Assembly (NCBI GenBank): GCA_025618425.1
Contig: CM046845.1
Coordinates: forward strand, 32,981,277-33,045,276
Direction: 5' to 3'
From: Heliocidaris tuberculata
Lineage: Eukaryota > Echinodermata > Echinoidea > Camarodonta > Echinometridae
DNA length: 64,000 nucleotides
In this document: positions 36,410 to 49,277 of the stretch, piece after piece
Numbering within the stretch: the first letter of the stretch is position 1
How the letters are laid out: every line of letters starts with the position of its first letter
The notes under the pieces: generated by a model
Seen by the model: the letters and a program-made list of their open reading frames with translations, nothing else
Database searches by the model: none
Told to the model about the DNA's origin: nothing
Made by a program: the position numbers and the translations under genes

Positions 36410-39400
36410 CTATTCTGTGAATTCAGCAGGCATTGGTCTACCCTCCAGTGCGGCTCTAAGATTCCTCATCCCCAGACCATATATTTCTCTTAGTCCTCCC
36501 TTGGTAAACACCCCTGCGTGAGGGGTGACAATCACATTGGGCATGTGAAGAAGTGGGTGGTGTTTGGGTAAAACGCCAGGGTCGGTATCATCCAAGGCTG
36601 CTCCAGCGATCGTTCCACTTCTTAAAGCTTCTACCAAGTCATCGGTCTTAATCAGTCCTCCTATACCAAGAAATAATCATAGTAACTAAGATCGCAAAGA
36701 CCTTCAAGAAATCAATTTCAATAACTTATTGTATTGTCTATTGAAACATTGTTCATGTTATAATTTGTTATAATGTTCGCACATTTGAAAAGATGATGCG
36801 CAAGGTTATTATTTACATAATCATGATAATAACGATGAGTAATAGATAGAGTGATAAACTGTCATTACCATTTTTGATATTTACTCCTTTGATCGGAGCT
36901 CTAAATAAGGAAAGAAGTTTAGAGTGTGTTTTTCATTATAACACATGACCAATGTTGTCACATGACCTCTGATGAAAAAAAACCTGCTCAGCAGTAAAGT
37001 TAAGAAAAATTATCGTCTTAAATTTTATGTGAAGGGGCAAATGAGGGAGGTTTTACAGTCGTTTAAGAAAATTGCACCACAGTGACACTTACATAACCAA
37101 TTCATAATTCCCACAGTGATCTTTTGATAATATGTTTTGCTTAAACTCTGCAATACATAAGTATCCTATATCTTCAAATATTCATCTTATAAACCCAATG
37201 ACTTCACTTGCGCATAAATCGATAAAACATGTTGGTCCTGACATATGTAATAATATACCTTTGAATATACGTTGTTATCCTACAATAAACAGGTTTAAAT
37301 ACGATTTTTTTTTTTTAATGAATTTTAAGCCGGTATGCACATTAATTCCGTTATTCTGGTCTCGTCTTTGTCCCCCTCCCATTCCTTTTTTTTTTTTTTT
37401 CATTTGTATTTGCAATACAGTAAAATTTATAATGTATAATTTTATCTTATTGTACTGTATTCATCTCGATGTACGACTGACATTTGATAAGTACGTAATC
37501 ATGACACGCTCTGTACTATTTGTGAACCCCATTTAAGTAATCGTTACATTATATTCTTGAGGGCGTTACTTTCAAGCCTTGGGCTTATGACACCTCTCCC
37601 ATGCGATGACTGTTTCATTATTTTGTTGAAATGTTATTTTGTATTTGATGCGTGGAAAAATAAAATCAATCAATCAATCAATCTCAGATTTTGAACAGAT
37701 TTTTTTTTTTCATTGTTTATCCAATGTCGTTCTAACTCCACTAATGTTTCACTAATTTGTTTGCTTTCCTTTCCTTCAGAGCAAATTGCCATCAAGGCTG
37801 CATATTCATTTTAAAAGATCATCCATTTATTATTGAACAGAAGTTTCTTGCAAATTTACCTCTTGCTATGTTGATAATAAATGATGAAGATTTCATTAAT
37901 TTGAGTCGTTCCATAGTAATCATATGTCGAGTGCTTGAGGTCAAAGGTGTGCATACAATTAAGTAGTCGACTTGAGGTAAGAGTGACTCCAATGTTGGAA
38001 CGTAGGTGGCGTGCACGGACGTTTCAATTTCTTTCGACCTGATTAAAGTAAATGATTGATAAAATCATTAATAATAATCTAGTAATATCACAATATTTAA
38101 AAATCAAAACTATTTTCACCTTTCTTCATTTTTGTTTAGGATATTTCTTCAAAACTTGATTTGATTTGATTTTTTTTTTTTTTTTTAGTTTCAAAATAAT
38201 CATACATTATACATAACACGATAAAAACTATTTTCGAAAAATCAACTCAAGGCAATTTCAATAGTCCTGTCTATCACCTTTAGAAATGTGCGAACATTAC
38301 AATGGCATATTACGTAATCCGAACCGGATTTCTATGGGCAGTACAATAGGCCTTTGAAATTGCCCTTGAGTTTATTTTTCGAAAGTAGTTTTTATCGTGT
38401 TACATATTGATAAACATAAAACAATGTTATTACTTTGTATATATCAAACTAACAATACGAAGTTAAGGGTATTCAGAAGAGTACAAAAATTTACACAAAT
38501 GGATCATTATTGACCTAACGGAGGGGCATGCTAAGAGAGCAATGCTTGTATGATGCATGCTCCAAAGACTTAGTTACATAATAGAAATTTGGTCAAACAA
38601 ATTATAACAATTGGATAAATAGTCGCAAAAATTACAGACAAATTTATGGTATGCCTGCATAGGTTTACAGGAAAAGAAAGATGGAGAGAGTTGTAAAAAA
38701 AGACAGGAAATAAAAAAGGAAGAGAGGCTGGGACCGGTAGAAAAAACAGGGTCATTAGGCACGGGTTCACATGCAGTAAAACATGAAAAGTGTGAATGTT
38801 AATTTGTGGCACCTGTTGCACTAGACTGTTACCCACTTGTGAAAAATATGAGTAAAACGTTTCTGCAATAGTGGCATCACTTGTAATGATGTTTTTTTAT
38901 TTCTGATTTTTGTTATTTGTGAGCTTTTTAAAACAATTTTTAAAAATAATTTTCCATGTGTTCTTCATATCATTTTGCACAAGTTTAATTGTGTATAGTG
39001 TAGTATTCTTTCTTAAAAGAAGTATAATTCATACGCGAGGTATCACTTGGTTTTTTAATATATTTATAGTATAGATTATTCTTGCGGTTAATAGATCTTA
39101 AAGGTGACTATAAGGTTGTATTGAAGTCTTTTTATAATTTGGCCTTTTCTGGGTGATAAGCGGAATGTATAAGTATCTAAACAGGATGTGAGTCTATCTA
39201 TTTTTTTTTTAAATCATACGATTCATTATATTTGACCAGTCTGTTGATTGTAGATTTTCAATTAAATTGCCAATACTTGTGTCAGTAATTTTTCGATATG
39301 AAGTGTTAGTTCAGGGTTTTGTAGCAAATTTGTTTTTATGTAATTGAGCAAACAAAAATTGGGAAGTGATCGGAGATATCAGAAAGGATAACACCTGCTT

Positions 39401-42154
39401 TGGGAAGAGGGTGCATGGGTATTACTAAAAATATTGTCAATAATAGTGGCTGAGTGATGTGTCCCCCTTGTTGGTTTGGTAATGAGTGGCAGAAAAGAAG
39501 TGGACGAAAAGAGAAAAAAAGTTTATGTTGAAATCACCCATAAAAAAAAAAAGCCTTTATTTTCAGGGCAAAGGAGTCAAGGAGGAGTTCATGGAGAGAA
39601 CAGTTGTTATGACTTGACTGAGGGGGTCGATATATTACTTACTCCCAATATTTTATTTTTATCTATTGGAACGTTAATTTCAATAAAAAGAGATTCCAAA
39701 CCATCGCTTAGTACTGTCATATTAGGTACAAGTGTATAGTCATATTGATGCGGTATGTAAAGTTCTACTCCTCGCCCTGATCTATCTAGTCTGTTGTAAA
39801 CCCTTTCGAGACAATTGGCCACATTTTGTGGTTTGGTTTAATAACTTTTAATTAAGACCTCTAAAAATTATACCAGATGGATGAGTAGAAAGAGCAAAAA
39901 TTTCTGCACTCATTGCATCCATTTTTGTTACATGACCATATTGCGTTTGATGCCAGGAATTTTCAAAAGGAGATTAAGCTTTAAAATCCTTAAATTGGCA
40001 ACACATTGAGAGATTAATAATCATTGTTTTTTATCGAAATTGGCCATTTTTGCAACTTTTCGACAAAGTTTCTAACCATGTATATTGTTTTCAAAGACAT
40101 TAAATTTGATTAGAACCATGTAGCACTAGAAGAAAAATATTATTGTCGCCAATTTGAAGAACAAAATGTAATCAATTTAGCCCTTGAATAATTCCTGTCC
40201 TGAAAGGGTTAACGATCAAGTTATAATTTGGGAGAGAGTAGAGGGAACTCACCGTCTCATCTGAATCTTTTTTTTTTACATGTCTTACACATTATATAAT
40301 TTACTAGCTATAGGTTATCATTGTTAACCCTTTCAGGACAAGAATTATTTAAGGGATATATAGATCACATTCTGTTCTTCAAATGGGCAACAATAATATT
40401 TTTATTCTAGTGCTACATGGTTGTAATAAGGTGTAATGTCTTTGAAAACAATATACATGGTTACAGATTTTGTCGAAAAGTTGAAAAAATTGCCAATTTT
40501 GATGAAAAAACAATGATTTTGACATCTAAATATGTTGCCAATTTAAGAATTTTAAGTCTTATTCTCATTTTTAAAATTCCTTGCATCAAACGCAATATGG
40601 TCATGCAACAAAAATGGACATAGTGTGTGCAGAAATTTTTGCTTTTTCTATTCATGCATCTGGTACATTTTTTAGAGCTCTGAATCAAAAGTTATCGAGC
40701 CAAACCACAAAATGTGGTCAATTGTCTCGAAAGGGTCAAAGAAGAATAAGATCCGAAAGTCTCAAATTATCAAGAATGAATATAGATAAGTTAACCCTTT
40801 GGAGACAGTTGACCACATTTTGTGGTTTGGTTCAATAATTTTGATTCAGAGCTCTAAAAAAATATACCAGATGCATGAGAAGAAAGAGCAAACATTTCTG
40901 CACACATTATGTCCGTTTTTCTTGCATGATCATATTGCGTTTGATGCCAGGAATTTTAAAAAAGAGAATAAGCTTTAAAATCCTTAAATTGGCAACATAC
41001 TGAGAGGTTCAAATCATTGTTTTTCATCAAAACTGGCAATTTTTTCAACATTTCGAAAAAAAATTCTAATCATGTCCATTGTTTTCAGAGACATTACACC
41101 TTATAAGAACCATGTAGCACTAAAAGAAAAATATTATTGTTGCCAATTTGAAGAACAAAATGTGATCAATTTTGCCCTTAAATAATTCCTGTCCTGAAAG
41201 GGTCAATAATAATTAAACTCATGTCTAGATAAATTGTCAGGTACAGCTGTATCACCTTTATACCAACACGCTGCGTGTCAGAGAGATTTGTTACCCGGAC
41301 GGATAATTTTCAAACAGAATAAACGAATAATTGTCCTGCAAATTTTTATGAATATTTCAATAGGTTTATTCGAAATGGCAAATATCAACAGAATTTTGTG
41401 GTGCATAATATTTGTAGAATTAAACGGCAAATGCGACAGCTTGATTCTTGGTAAGTTTCCGGACACAGAACCCCGCCCCCCCCCCCCCCCCCCTATCCTA
41501 CATCATGAAAAAAAATATTGCCGTAATCTTATTCTAGTTGATTGGAGACCCTTGAATTCTATCTACCTTTGTGTCCTGTTGTGATAGAGTATTTTCATCT
41601 TGAAGCCTTGTGCTCGTTTAGCTATCTCGACACCAATGTTGCCAAGGCCGACGATGCCCAGTGTAGATTCGAAGATATCTTGTCCTCGACATCGATGACT
41701 TCGCTCGATTTCAAACTTTTGACCGACCTCGTAACCTCTAGCTGCTTCCATCACTGCAACAGAGGGAGATATCATTATGATGAAAATAATTTTTTCATAG
41801 TTTTTGGATATGAAAGTCATCCAACGAGAAATTAACTTATTCAGAAAAGAGGGGGATTATTGGATGTTCCCCATCTGCAGAAAGAAGTGGTAGGAAAGTC
41901 ATGTACAAAATCTGCACTTACTTTCTGGGATTCTCCGTCCTATAGCCATCATCAATGTGAAAGCAAAATCAGCAGTGGGCTGGGTCACTACGTCAGGTGT
42001 ATTCCCGACCTTAATACCATACTTCCGGATGAGTGGCAAGTTAAGATGATTCACGCCTACACCTACGGAAGAGATGACCTACAAAAGAAAACACCAATAA
42101 TTCACCAACTTGAAAAATAATTTCATTCTACTACGACTACGACTACGACTACTA

Positions 42155-42213
<59 letters not shown>

Positions 42214-42253
42214 TTATTACTAATACTACTACAACTACTACTACTGTTACTGT

Positions 42254-42290
<37 letters not shown>

Positions 42291-43988
42291 GTTACTACTA
42301 CTAGGAAAGAAAATGCTTCAACTTTTTTTTGAAAGAAGTGATTGTATTGCAATTAGATATATTTAGGGATTGAGTTCCAAATTACAGGGAAATTATGTCG
42401 TACCGATTTCATTACATTATTTGTTTTTACTGGCCATAAGTGAAAAGAATCCTTAAAACGGGTATTATGATTATGTATCTGGTAATTAAGAGTGAACATT
42501 TGAGAAATATTAGAGGGTAATTTATTTTTAAAGTAAAAGAAACCAAGAAGAGCAAGGGAGTAATAGTACAAATCAAAAATATTAAGAGTTTTCAATTTTC
42601 TGAACAATGGGGCAGAAGGGGCACGATAGGGACATCCCAGGCATATGCGAAGGGCTTTTTCTGTAATTTAAATAATTTATCTAATTTAGTTCGACTACAA
42701 TTGCCCCAAACAGCAACACAGTAATTTAGGTATGAGAGCATAAATGAATTATATAATAGTATTAAAGCAGAAGGCGGAAGCGAGTCTTTTAATCTATACA
42801 ATATACCGATACATTTAGACACTTTTTGAGTGACCTTATTGACATGTGTATCCCAATGCATATCATAATCAATGTATACCCCAAGAAAATTAACACTATT
42901 AACCTTATTTATTGGATCATTGTTGATTTTAAGAAGTAAACTATCAAGTGAATCAGTTAGATTAGAATGCCTATGGTAGAACGTAATGTAATTTGTTTTA
43001 CTAGGATTTATCAACAATCTATTTGATTTGAACCATTTTGTTACTTTATCTATTTCAGTATTGATATTAATTTGTAAATTACAAGTGTTAGGTTGGGTGT
43101 TAATTAAAGTGATATCATCAGCGTACATATATAATAAAATTTGTCAGATGAATGTGAAAGATCATGAATTAAAAACAATAAAGGACCTAGGATTGAACCT
43201 TGTGGTACCCCATGATAATAATAATGATAATAATTATGAAATAACAATAATATAATAATAAGAAGAAGAAAAAGAAGAAGCAGAAGAAGCAGAAGAAGAA
43301 GCAGAAGAAGAAGCAGAAGAAGCAGAAGAAGAAGCAGAAGAAGCAGAAGAAGAAGAAGCAGAAGAAGAAGAAGAAGAAGAAGAAAAATATAATGATAATG
43401 ATAATAACAATAATAATGATATTGATATCGGATAGTTTAATGCGCCAAAAACAAAAAACAAAAACATAAACAAAAAGTATACCATAGCATTCACAAAATA
43501 GAAACAAAATACAAAAAATACAAAAATAAGTAGATCACAAAAGATTACAGGGAAGGAGATGTGGCAAGACAATTTATTTCTCTGAAATGAAGATTTAGGG
43601 CTGTGAAGGGTTTAATAATCTCTGACACAGTGAACGACCTGGAAAAAAGGTTTTAAAAAAATACAGGAAAAATGGTCAGGAAACTTACTGGACTAGAAAG
43701 AGATCAAGAGGAAGGAAGATGACGACAGATAAAGGAACAAACATAACAAGAGAATATACGAACCTTTAAATTTGTCATTTTGGTCAAGAGTTCATCGGTG
43801 AGTTGTACATTCTCTATGGGAGATAGAACCAATCCCTGGATCTTCTGGAATGGTGGGTCAGGATTCTCGATGAATTCTGACCACTGGATCACGTTGAAGT
43901 CATCTTGGACAGATCTCATTTGGGGTCCGTTCTCAAACATGCAAGGTGAAACAGCCATCACAATCCAAACCTTCTCTTCTTCTGCCAT
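36410..43988 (-). CDS. D-2-hydroxyacid dehydrogenase, glyoxylate/hydroxypyruvate reductase-like
   Basis: Five minus-strand exons join in frame: 43988-43764, 42078-41922, 41753-41567, 38038-37860 and 36660-36410. The total is 999 nt, 332 residues, close to the ~328 of human GRHPR. The protein starts [10 protein letters not shown] at ATG 43988. It has the [14 protein letters not shown] block of the substrate domain (from residue 76), the NAD(P)-binding GIVGLGNIG (159-167), the NIARGG block with the catalytic Arg249, and TPHAG with catalytic His297. The family reduces 2-oxoacids such as glyoxylate or hydroxypyruvate to D-2-hydroxyacids in the cytosol. The conserved Glu of the His/Glu pair, expected at 278, is Gly (DDTDPGVLP where relatives have DVT-PEPLP). 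The exact substrate is unknown; it could also be called 2-ketogluconate reductase-like. Gene structure is very secure. Confidence 0.93.
36661..37859. other. Dehydrogenase intron 4 (last intron)
   Basis: Holds a truncated plus-strand LINE tail (37126-37684). No further exon is needed, since flanking exons join in phase. Confidence 0.7.
37126..37684 (+). pseudogene. LINE ORF2 C-terminal fragment with (ATCA)n tail
   Basis: The frame [14 protein letters not shown] ... [16 protein letters not shown] ... INRFKYDF follows the order of the reverse-transcriptase C-terminus (GP-IWN-IP-IR-FK), with Trp lost. It is followed by a T-rich UTR and AAATAAAATCAATCAATCAA. It is 5'-truncated and dead, on the strand opposite to the host gene. 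Confidence 0.65.
38216..38400. mobile_element. MITE, 185 bp, ACACGATAAAAACTA ends
   Basis: ACACGATAAAAACTA at 38216 faces its inverse complement ending at 38400; pairing extends about 45 bases. The direct repeat TACATA flanks it (38210-38215 and 38401-38406). A near-identical copy lies at 61022-61209. Confidence 0.85.
39799..41210. mobile_element. Three copies of a ~412 bp MITE (+, -, +)
   Basis: Copies at 39799-40210 (plus), 40325-40737 (minus) and 40794-41207 (plus). Each has AACCCTTTC-type ends, CCACATTTTGTGGTTTGGTT near one end and AATAATTCCTGTCCTGAAAG at the other. Short inverted termini of about 15 bp (AACCCTTTC.GGACA) suggest a DNA element. No protein is encoded. All three lie in intron 3 of the dehydrogenase gene. 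Confidence 0.85.
42130..42303 (+). repeat. (ACT)n microsatellite
   Basis: About 57 CTA/ACT triplets with ACG, ATT and GTT variants, in the first intron of the dehydrogenase gene. The minus-strand poly-Val frame is an artefact. Confidence 0.96.
42355..43213 (-). pseudogene. LINE reverse transcriptase remnant in dehydrogenase intron 1
   Basis: On the minus strand, [13 protein letters not shown] is followed, after a frameshift near 43130, by YADDITL (the catalytic polymerase motif). Then come [34 protein letters not shown] and [13 protein letters not shown], the usual downstream blocks of CR1/Jockey-type enzymes. Another frameshift near 42600 precedes the thumb/C-terminal part ending [11 protein letters not shown]. 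It is 5'-truncated at an ATT microsatellite and cannot be active. It has the same orientation as the host gene. Confidence 0.88.
43261..43388 (+). repeat. (GAA)n/(GCA)n microsatellite
   Basis: Mixed AGAAGAAGC triplets for about 128 bases. Serine- and phenylalanine-rich frames here are artefacts. Confidence 0.95.
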
Positions 43989-46193
43989 GATTAGGAGTAA
44001 CTGTTGAATGCAAATAACAAATTCATTAAAAGAACGATAATGTTCAGATTTCAGTTTCTCCACGTCCCTACCCATTTTGACATTTTAAACAAGAAAAAGC
44101 TCAAAAGGCAAGAGGATCTTGTTGAAAAGCCTGATAAATGCAATGTCTCCAAAATTTGGCTGAATTGTGCACTTTTGCCTAAAAGCACCAAAACTGGTAC
44201 AGTTGCTCGCTTAATTGTTCCTACTCCAACCTCAAACAATAAAACCTAGTTTATCACATTAAAAAAAACACCCCCCCCCCAAAAAAAAAAAACTAGTCTA
44301 TGTATACTATCATATTAAAAAAGCGTTCTTAAAAACCACTGAAATTGCTTACAATTTCATGATAATGTTTGAATCTATTGACTATCGTAAAGGGCTCTGG
44401 TTTAAGCCGGCCTAAAAGTGGAAAGTTTCCCTCCGATTAGAAGACAATTCTGCAGTACCGTCAAATGATCGTATTTTGATGATTTTTACTTGCTGTATAT
44501 AGAATCATTGGACTAAAATTTGCACAACTGTTTCAAGCACCATATCCTAATTTCGTTCTTATTAGTTTTACATTTCCAACCCAAATTCCAGGCTTTTTTA
44601 GACGAAACAAACGTCAGGATCACATTTTTAGGAATGATTGTCAAATGTAAATAACGTAGGCCTAGCAGCAATTCGTCTATATCTCCGTAAAACTTCTCGT
44701 CCATTAAGGATTCGTCCGAAAGAAAATAGAACCTCACGGCCGTAACTGGAAGTACCGAATTTCTCATTGAATGGATCGGGGCCGTGGTACAGACTCCCAT
44801 CTGGTAGGGTCCGATTTTTTAAACAGGCGATTTATTGTTTGTTGAACTGCACAGGAATTCCATTAAAATTTAGCCCAAAATCCCCTCAAAATTGCGTTTT
44901 TGAAAGTGCTTCCGTATCAATTGTTGTTCAGAATGGAATTCTTAGCACAGGTGCCAAATTTGGTTCTTTTAGACAAAGGTGCACAGTTTTCAAGCTACGC
45001 CGCCCTACTATTATAGTCCAATTCACTTAATCCATTCGATTTATGGATGTTTCTCCCTAAAACCCCAGGGCCCGTATTCTGAACTCCGGTTTAACTTAAA
45101 CTCCAGTCAAAGTTAAACCAGAGGTTAATCCAAACTAACGTAGACCGCAAGTCCAGTCTAAATATCTGTACACTGAAAGTTAAACCAAACAATAATTGTT
45201 ATAAACATGTATACTGAAATCCTTGAATCTGATTGGCTGAGAGCGAATTTGTCATAGAAATGAGCCAGTTGTTAGTGACAAGTTTAATGAAATAGGGCTC
45301 AGGTTACCAACTGTTCAATAATTCACCTATTATAACATCTCTGAGAATTAATGGAATCCATTTTACAAAGGCCTACAATTTGGGGGATTGTTAGGTTCAT
45401 TAAACTACGATTCAACCATCGAGATTTTACTGAGACCGTGCAATTACACCAAAACACGCAATATTACTCAGTTATCGTTCCGTCGACTTTCATAAAATAA
45501 AAGGGGACATGCACGATCGTCGATATAATAAAGTCCACTTCGTTTGCGTAAAATTCGAGATCTCGTCTCATTATGATCGAAATGACGAGATTCGGGATCC
45601 CCCGCCCGCCCCCCCCCCCCCCCCCGGCGCTCTCTCTCTCTCTCTCTCTCTTTTTTTCTCTCTCTTTCTCTCCCTTTCTCTCTGTTTCATCCCCCCTCCC
45701 TCTTTCTCTGTATATGGAGATCACTTTAAAAATATCAGTAGAATACAAGAACAACACTGCAATGCAAAGCCGGCCAATGAACAAGAATTTAGTACATACC
45801 TAAAATGGGTTTTCAACGAAACAAAGTCTGTCGATTTTGTTGCTCTAGTATGGCTCATGTAAATCTGTAAATATCATCGGCCAAAGAGCCAAATGCATGT
45901 TGGTCCTTTCGAATTCATGAGAATGATTCGAAAGTGCGTACGGTAGTGCACTAAACATGCTAAAGCGGACATAGGACATAAATTATTGCTATTACAATGA
46001 TCATGTATTAGCCCTGAAAAAGCGAACTTTGCTCTCTATGCTGCGCTGACGCTAGAATGTTTAACATCAGGTGGGAAGGTGACCTTTATGATCCCTTGCT
46101 TATTGAATGATACTACTATAAAGGTATGGTGGCCCCGAAGGAACATCGCTATGAAATTTGCGACTTCGCACGTTTCGTCGTGAATATTGGCGA
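43989..46193. other. Intergenic upstream of the dehydrogenase gene
   Basis: Contains the probable 5' leader of the dehydrogenase gene next to 43989. An AG acceptor (TTCAACAG) on the minus strand at about 44004 suggests a 5' UTR intron. It also has a repeat beginning GGGCCCGTATTCTGAACTCC at about 45070 that recurs inverted inside the MITE at 9872, and a C-run plus (CT)n at 45607-45712. No other gene was recognised. Confidence 0.55.
45630..45712 (+). repeat. (CT)n microsatellite
   Basis: CT dinucleotides with T-run and CCC interruptions, preceded by a C-run at 45607-45625. Confidence 0.93.
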
Positions 46194-46460
46194 CAGTGGC
46201 GGATTTAGGGGGGGGGGGCAATCCCGGCCCGTGCCCCCCCCTTTTTGAGGGAAAACAATGCATTGTGCCCTCCTATTTGCGATTGTGCCCCCCACCCTTT
46301 TCGACCAGAAAACCTTTTTTTTTGCTTGTCAGAGAATTATGGAGGGGAACTGGACCCCATACCCCCCCCCCCCCCTCACTGATCGACTTTTGGAGGGCTG
46401 GCGAAAATTTTTTTTTGGTCCCCAACCCCCCAGTTATATATTTCACTAATCCCTGTCTGT
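46194..46460 (+). mobile_element. hAT-like MITE (5' end CAGTGGCGGATTTAGG)
   Basis: It begins CAGTGGCGGATTTAGGGG and carries TTTGCTTGTCAGAGAATTAT followed by GGAGGGGAACTGGACCCC. Both phrases occur in the copy at 49146-49400 in the same order and orientation. The right end is unclear. Confidence 0.65.
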
Positions 46461-46584
46461 ACTTTTTCTCCCTTTTTTCTCTCACCCCCCCCCCCTTTTC
46501 GCTCTAGCTTTTTTTTTTTGGGGGGGTGGGGGTGGGGATGGGGGGTGGGGGTTGGGGGTTGGGGGCGACTGCCCCCACCGCCTT

Positions 46585-46745
46585 CCCCCTGGCTACGCGC
46601 CTGAGTCCGCGTAGCAAGGTTTTAATTTCAGGGGGCACTTGTAAGCGAAAGCTTTGACGGCCCGCAGTCGTAACACCTTTGTTTTTGTTTTTTGTTTTTT
46701 CTCGACAGCCTGACTGCTTTTCAATTATTTGGACGCAGTCCTGCA
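46585..46745 (+). repeat. Interspersed repeat with GGCTACGCGCCTG end
   Basis: The stretch from GGCTACGCGCCTG to ACTGCTTTTCAATTATTTGG is matched in inverse at 54378-54690 (CAGGCGCGTAGCC and CCAAATAATTCAAAAGCAGT). Two copies, opposite orientation. Confidence 0.55.
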
Positions 46746-49145
46746 CTTTACCATCGATCTCCATTCACGCACTTTAAAGTAGATATTCAAAGCAAATCAC
46801 AAATATGCTCAATAATGTATCTCTAGAAACTAGAAAGCTTGCATATGGTAATCGTATAAGTTTTACGTTAACTGCGTGTTTGATGATTAAAAAATAACAC
46901 AAATAAAAACACTTCTCAGCATCTGGGATATCCGAGCGATTCGCCAGAAATATACCGATGTTTTCGTGACGTCACATCAGGTGCCAATCCTGCCTAAGCA
47001 GACGACGTCCTATATATCAAGTGAACGTAACTGCAATGCAATTATTTTTAAATTATAAAGAGTTTGGTTTGTTTCACCATGACCGTATTTCACATCATTC
47101 TAAAAGGGAAGTGAAACCGTTTCTAGTAACTAAAATCTTTTGTTTGTAAAAAGTCATGATAAGGGTCAATGATCAATCAAAGAAATCACACTTTCGAATT
47201 GTAAAGCCCGCTGAATTATAGCATGGATGGTATTCGTTCCCTCTTGAAACGCCGACATGCCGCGGTGCATGCAGCTGAAAATACAATGGCATCTTTTTTT
47301 GTTTACAAGCGATTGATTCCTTTATTTTTTTAATGCTGCATTTTTCATCAAAATAATACCATGTAGGAAATTTAGAGTGAGGCAACAAATAAGCATTTAT
47401 ACTGACGCTAGTGAAGTAAGAGAAATAAGTGAAGATGAGATGACAAAACAGGCACTGAAAATGTATAAGATGTTATGGGGCATCGTCTGCTTAGGAAGGA
47501 TTGCTCCCCGGTATGACGTCACATATCTCAGCAGCGTTCAAAGAGCTCTATAGGTGCTATAGCGGGGCTGTGTACTTATATCATTTTATAATTGATAATA
47601 ATCATTACTTCAAAATTTTCCAAGCGTTGAATTTTGATAACCTTGTTCAATCTAAGCTTCACCTATGCAATAATAAAAATTAAATCAATATTCAAAATCA
47701 ATGAAATTCTACTTTAAATGTAACAATATGCACATGCAAAATATAGCGATGAGGGCGGGTTTTACACAAGACAGTGTCCGAAGCGGAGCTCAAGTCTTGA
47801 ATGTATTATATACACACATGTATGTCGGTCAGGACGAGCATCAAATTCATGAATGAACTCTTGATTTTGTACCTTGATTTTTTACTTATTTTTAAAAATA
47901 TAGCACCCCTCAATTCTTCCTACCTTTTATATTGCTTTCATTTCATCATTCCTTGTGTGTAACATTTCTCGCTTTTCTCTTCCCCGGCTTTTCTAGTTCG
48001 TTCTCTTTTGTTTCTTTTCTTTTCTTTTTTTAGTTGGCGGTTGTTGTTTTGGGGGGAGCGGCCGCCACCACCGTCCCCTTGGCCACGCTCTTGCTTCTCT
48101 GTCGCGGGAGAGGCCAGATATCAGGAGATTGTACTTTACAACGGGTCAGATTATATAATGCTTATTTCCTGAAAAATTTCCCACTCTGTCGTCATGCAAC
48201 CGTTCGCACTAAAAATCTTTGCCTACCAATTAGTACTAGGCCAATTACCTAATAATGTGATGTAAAATACCGTGCAAAGTAAACTAACAGACTTCCTATA
48301 AATAAATCAATAAATAAATAAAGTCAACCTACAAATTGATAGAGAAGGCAACATGGCTATTAGCCAAACGCTCTTTTCTTGTAAAAGCTTACCGTCGCTT
48401 TGCTTGCTTATTAACATCCAATTGTATCCAGGAAGGTGATAATAATTATATCCTTAATTTATGTCAAAAGAGTAAGTCATGAAAGAAGATAGTGCATTCA
48501 TTAAAAAAGGGGGAGGGATTCATAAAAAGTCAATTCATGATGGTATATCAATCTTTTTCACAAAGTTGTTGTAGTTGCCCTTCTTCTCTCAAGTGCCCTT
48601 TCGGGACACCCCCCCCCCCCACACACACACACACGCACACACGCACACTGACATACTTTGAAAAAAGACGTTCCATCACCCCTGAGAGGCATTATTTTCT
48701 TTTTTATTAGTGCTTCTCTTGATGGGCTTTACGTGTATGTTGCAGACTGTATGTTGATTGTGCACTCTATGTATACAACCAGATTATTTGCCTAAATTTG
48801 CATATTGCAAAAATTTGATAGGTCTACCAACAAAACCAATATCATATGTCATATTTCTTATAAAATTTTCTAAATTTTTATACCAAGGTCAACATACTTT
48901 GAATGAAGTACAGTCAAAATAATTACCTTTGACGTCTGACCTTGGGTTTAAGGTCACTAATGGTCAATAGAAAAAAATGGCAAGATCATTTTTCCGATAA
49001 GTGGGACCAAGAAGAATACATTTATAATGGTTGCCAAAAATTAACATGAACTGCACACGGAACTACATAGGCCCCCTACTTTTTAGGACCTGCGTAGCTT
49101 TAGGACCCCTGACCAAATATGTTTGTATTACATAACACATTTATA
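46746..49145. other. Intergenic, no gene recognised
   Basis: Contains an inverted repeat pair at 46966-47522 and a C-run plus (CA)n at about 48609-48645. Small open frames have no domains. Confidence 0.5.
46966..47522. repeat. Inverted repeat pair, arms ~40 bp
   Basis: GTGACGTCACATC ... CCTAAGCAGACGACG at 46966-47006 pairs imperfectly with 47481-47522. The ~470 bp between is not repeated. A decayed MITE is the simplest reading; GTGACGTCAC is also a CRE-type palindrome. Confidence 0.5.
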
Positions 49146-49240
49146 CAGTGGCGGATTTAGGGGGGGCACATCCGTCCCGTGCCCCCCCCCCCCTTTTGGA
49201 AGAAAAGTATGCATTTGCGGCCCCCCTTTTAGAACGAAAA

Positions 49241-49277
<37 letters not shown>

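Noticed and set aside
42152..42352. Poly-Val membrane-like protein on the minus strand
   Set aside because: Translation of the ACT microsatellite.
43187..43572. Phe/Ser-rich minus-strand frames
   Set aside because: Produced by the GAA/GCA microsatellite at 43261-43388.
44513..44800. 95-codon minus-strand frame upstream of the dehydrogenase
   Set aside because: Composition is less repetitive than most, but no domain, no start context and no in-phase link to the dehydrogenase were found.
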